From NCBI GenBank assembly GCA_040880525.1, contig JBBDIG010000026.1:1-64000 (forward strand): 64,000 nt of DNA. The letters run 5' to 3'. Numbering within the stretch: position 1 is the stretch's first letter; every line of letters begins with the position of its first letter. The DNA is from Bacteroidia bacterium. GTDB lineage: Bacteria; Bacteroidota; Bacteroidia; CAILMK01; JBBDIG01. Positions 63,290-64,000 of the stretch are shown piece after piece. The translations under genes and the position numbers were made by a program. The notes beneath the pieces were generated by a model that searched no databases, was not told the DNA's origin, and was given only the letters and a program-made list of their open reading frames with translations.

Positions 63290-63883
63290 TTACAATCCTA
63301 ATCCCACAGAGAAGCCGGCTTTTGGATAAGGTCCGTTGTAGGCCGGCTCCAGAAAGTTCAGCACCGGCTCGTAAATCTGGTTTGCGTTAGTGCTGGTGCT
63401 GTATTGAACGCCACCTCCTATATAAAGATCAATATTGAGGTTGGCCAGTGCAAAAATTTGTACGCCAAAAGTTACACCTCCGGCATATATGTGATAGTCC
63501 GCTTTATCCTCAAGGGGCTCAGGCCTTGAATCGCTCGTGGTGAGCGCCTGATAATTTATAAAAGTTGACATATAGCCTCGCTGGCGGTTTGAACTCATAA
63601 AGTCCATCAGGCTGTTAAAAAATATCCGCCATTTCAGTTCCGCCATATAGCCCTCGTGTTTTTCCTGCTGAAGGGTGCCGGAAGTAATGCCGGCATCCAG
63701 TTCGAGGCTGTGGCGTGATGAGAGAATGCGCTCGTAACCGGCATAAAACGTTGTGGTGATAAAATATTGAGGATAAAGCCGGATGATATCCTTATTCGTT
63801 TCGAACACTTCATTTTCCTGTGCCTGCAATGTCCCCGTGCTGATTCCAAGAAATATACAGGTGATGATTATTAAGTTTTTCAT
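63290..63883 (-). CDS. Hypothetical outer-membrane barrel-like protein
   Basis: The 197-residue product has a signal peptide (MKNLIIITCIFLGISTGTLQAQ) and amphipathic strands ending in GFSVGLGL, typical of small outer-membrane barrels. I recognise no specific family, though the DUF3575-like style (QYFITTTFYAGYERILSSRH) is similar. It starts 11 nt from the stop of another barrel-like gene, which is cut by the window edge. The two may be related duplicates. Confidence 0.68.
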   Translation of the reverse strand: MKNLIIITCIFLGISTGTLQAQENEVFETNKDIIRLYPQYFITTTFYAGYERILSSRHSLELDAGITSGTLQQEKHEGYMAELKWRIFFNSLMDFMSSNRQRGYMSTFINYQALTTSDSRPEPLEDKADYHIYAGGVTFGVQIFALANLNIDLYIGGGVQYSTSTNANQIYEPVLNFLEPAYNGPYPKAGFSVGLGL

Positions 63884-63893
63884 TTTTTTAATA

Positions 63894-64000
63894 TTAAAAA
63901 TTAATACCTATCTGAGCACCAACTCGGGGGAAAATACCCTCATACGCTGGCGAAGTTAACGGAACATCGCCTTCTTCCGCAAGTGTAGGATCCGGGTCCT
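63894..64000 (-). CDS. 3' end of a barrel-like protein gene (cut by window edge)
   Basis: The last 34 codons of an open frame run in from the right edge on the minus strand and end in VGAQIGINF, which again has the Phe ending of outer-membrane barrels. The stop is at 63894-63896, and the next gene starts 11 nt further on. The rest of the gene lies outside the window. Confidence 0.55.
   Translation of the reverse strand, partial: DPDPTLAEEGDVPLTSPAYEGIFPRVGAQIGINF

Noticed and set aside
1-64000. tRNA, rRNA, riboswitch or CRISPR elements
   Set aside because: No cloverleaf with a GTTCGA-type T-arm, no rRNA-like sequence and no repeat-spacer array was found on reading both strands by eye. A covariance-model scan would be needed to exclude them fully.

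Overview
The window looks like a chromosome segment from a member of the Bacteroidota, probably an environmental or assembled genome. Several signs agree. There is a very long PKD-repeat protein ending in a gliding-motility/T9SS type B sorting domain, and there are FecI/FecR pairs, DUF3276, DUF4293 and DUF5686 proteins, and a long S16. Starts generally lack purine-rich ribosome binding sites. At least nine genes carry a TAnnTTTG element (the Bacteroidota -7 box) 10 to 65 nt before the chosen start. I see no rRNA, tRNA, CRISPR array or intact insertion sequence, and I cannot place the organism below phylum.

Layout. 0.1-3.8 kb: a phenylacetyl-CoA epoxidase operon, TetR-paaA-paaB-paaC on the minus strand, with a PaaR-type operator next to the regulator start. 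3.9-9.2 kb: a giant PKD surface protein. 9.5-15.2 kb: lepA, small envelope proteins (SnoaL-like, YceI, DUF4293), a 3-oxoadipyl-CoA-type thiolase and truA. 16.3-22.4 kb: arabinose-5-phosphate isomerase, mannose-1-phosphate guanylyltransferase, an M1 peptidase fused to an outer-membrane-barrel-like domain, and rnhA. 22.6-23.2 kb: a scar holding the front of a rhuM gene and the tail of an hsdR gene, a relic of a type I restriction locus. 23.2-31.5 kb: an acyltransferase, gltX, an ECF sigma/membrane protein/TlpA cluster, a sterol-desaturase-family pair and a rhodanese lipoprotein. 31.8-40.9 kb: an S9 peptidase, a DUF5686 outer-membrane protein, a quinone-oxidoreductase-like enzyme, and a two-component system with an unknown small gene between response regulator and kinase. 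41.2-45.6 kb: acyl-CoA synthetase, paaE, murF. 45.7-48.6 kb: a duplicated beta-helix-like lipoprotein and two sugar-type methyltransferases. 49.0-52.7 kb: FecI, FecR and a frameshifted STN/16-residue-repeat barrel protein. 52.8-64 kb: NYN protein, acetyl-CoA acetyltransferase, PgpH-like phosphodiesterase, DUF3276, rpsP-rimM, and a polysaccharide operon (Gfo/Idh oxidoreductase, lipoprotein, polyprenyl sugar phosphotransferase).

How the parts fit. Phenylacetate catabolism is spread over the window: epoxidase subunits A, B and C at one end, the thiolase at 13 kb and the reductase PaaE at 43 kb. No paaD, paaG, paaZ or paaK is visible. Envelope and surface-glycan functions dominate the rest. The points most worth a second look are the FecI/FecR system whose third gene is a repeat barrel instead of a TonB receptor, with its repairable frameshift; the perfect PaaR-type operator; the rhuM/hsdR scar; the M1-barrel fusion; a terminator-like hairpin inside rimM; and the unknown gene inside the two-component operon.
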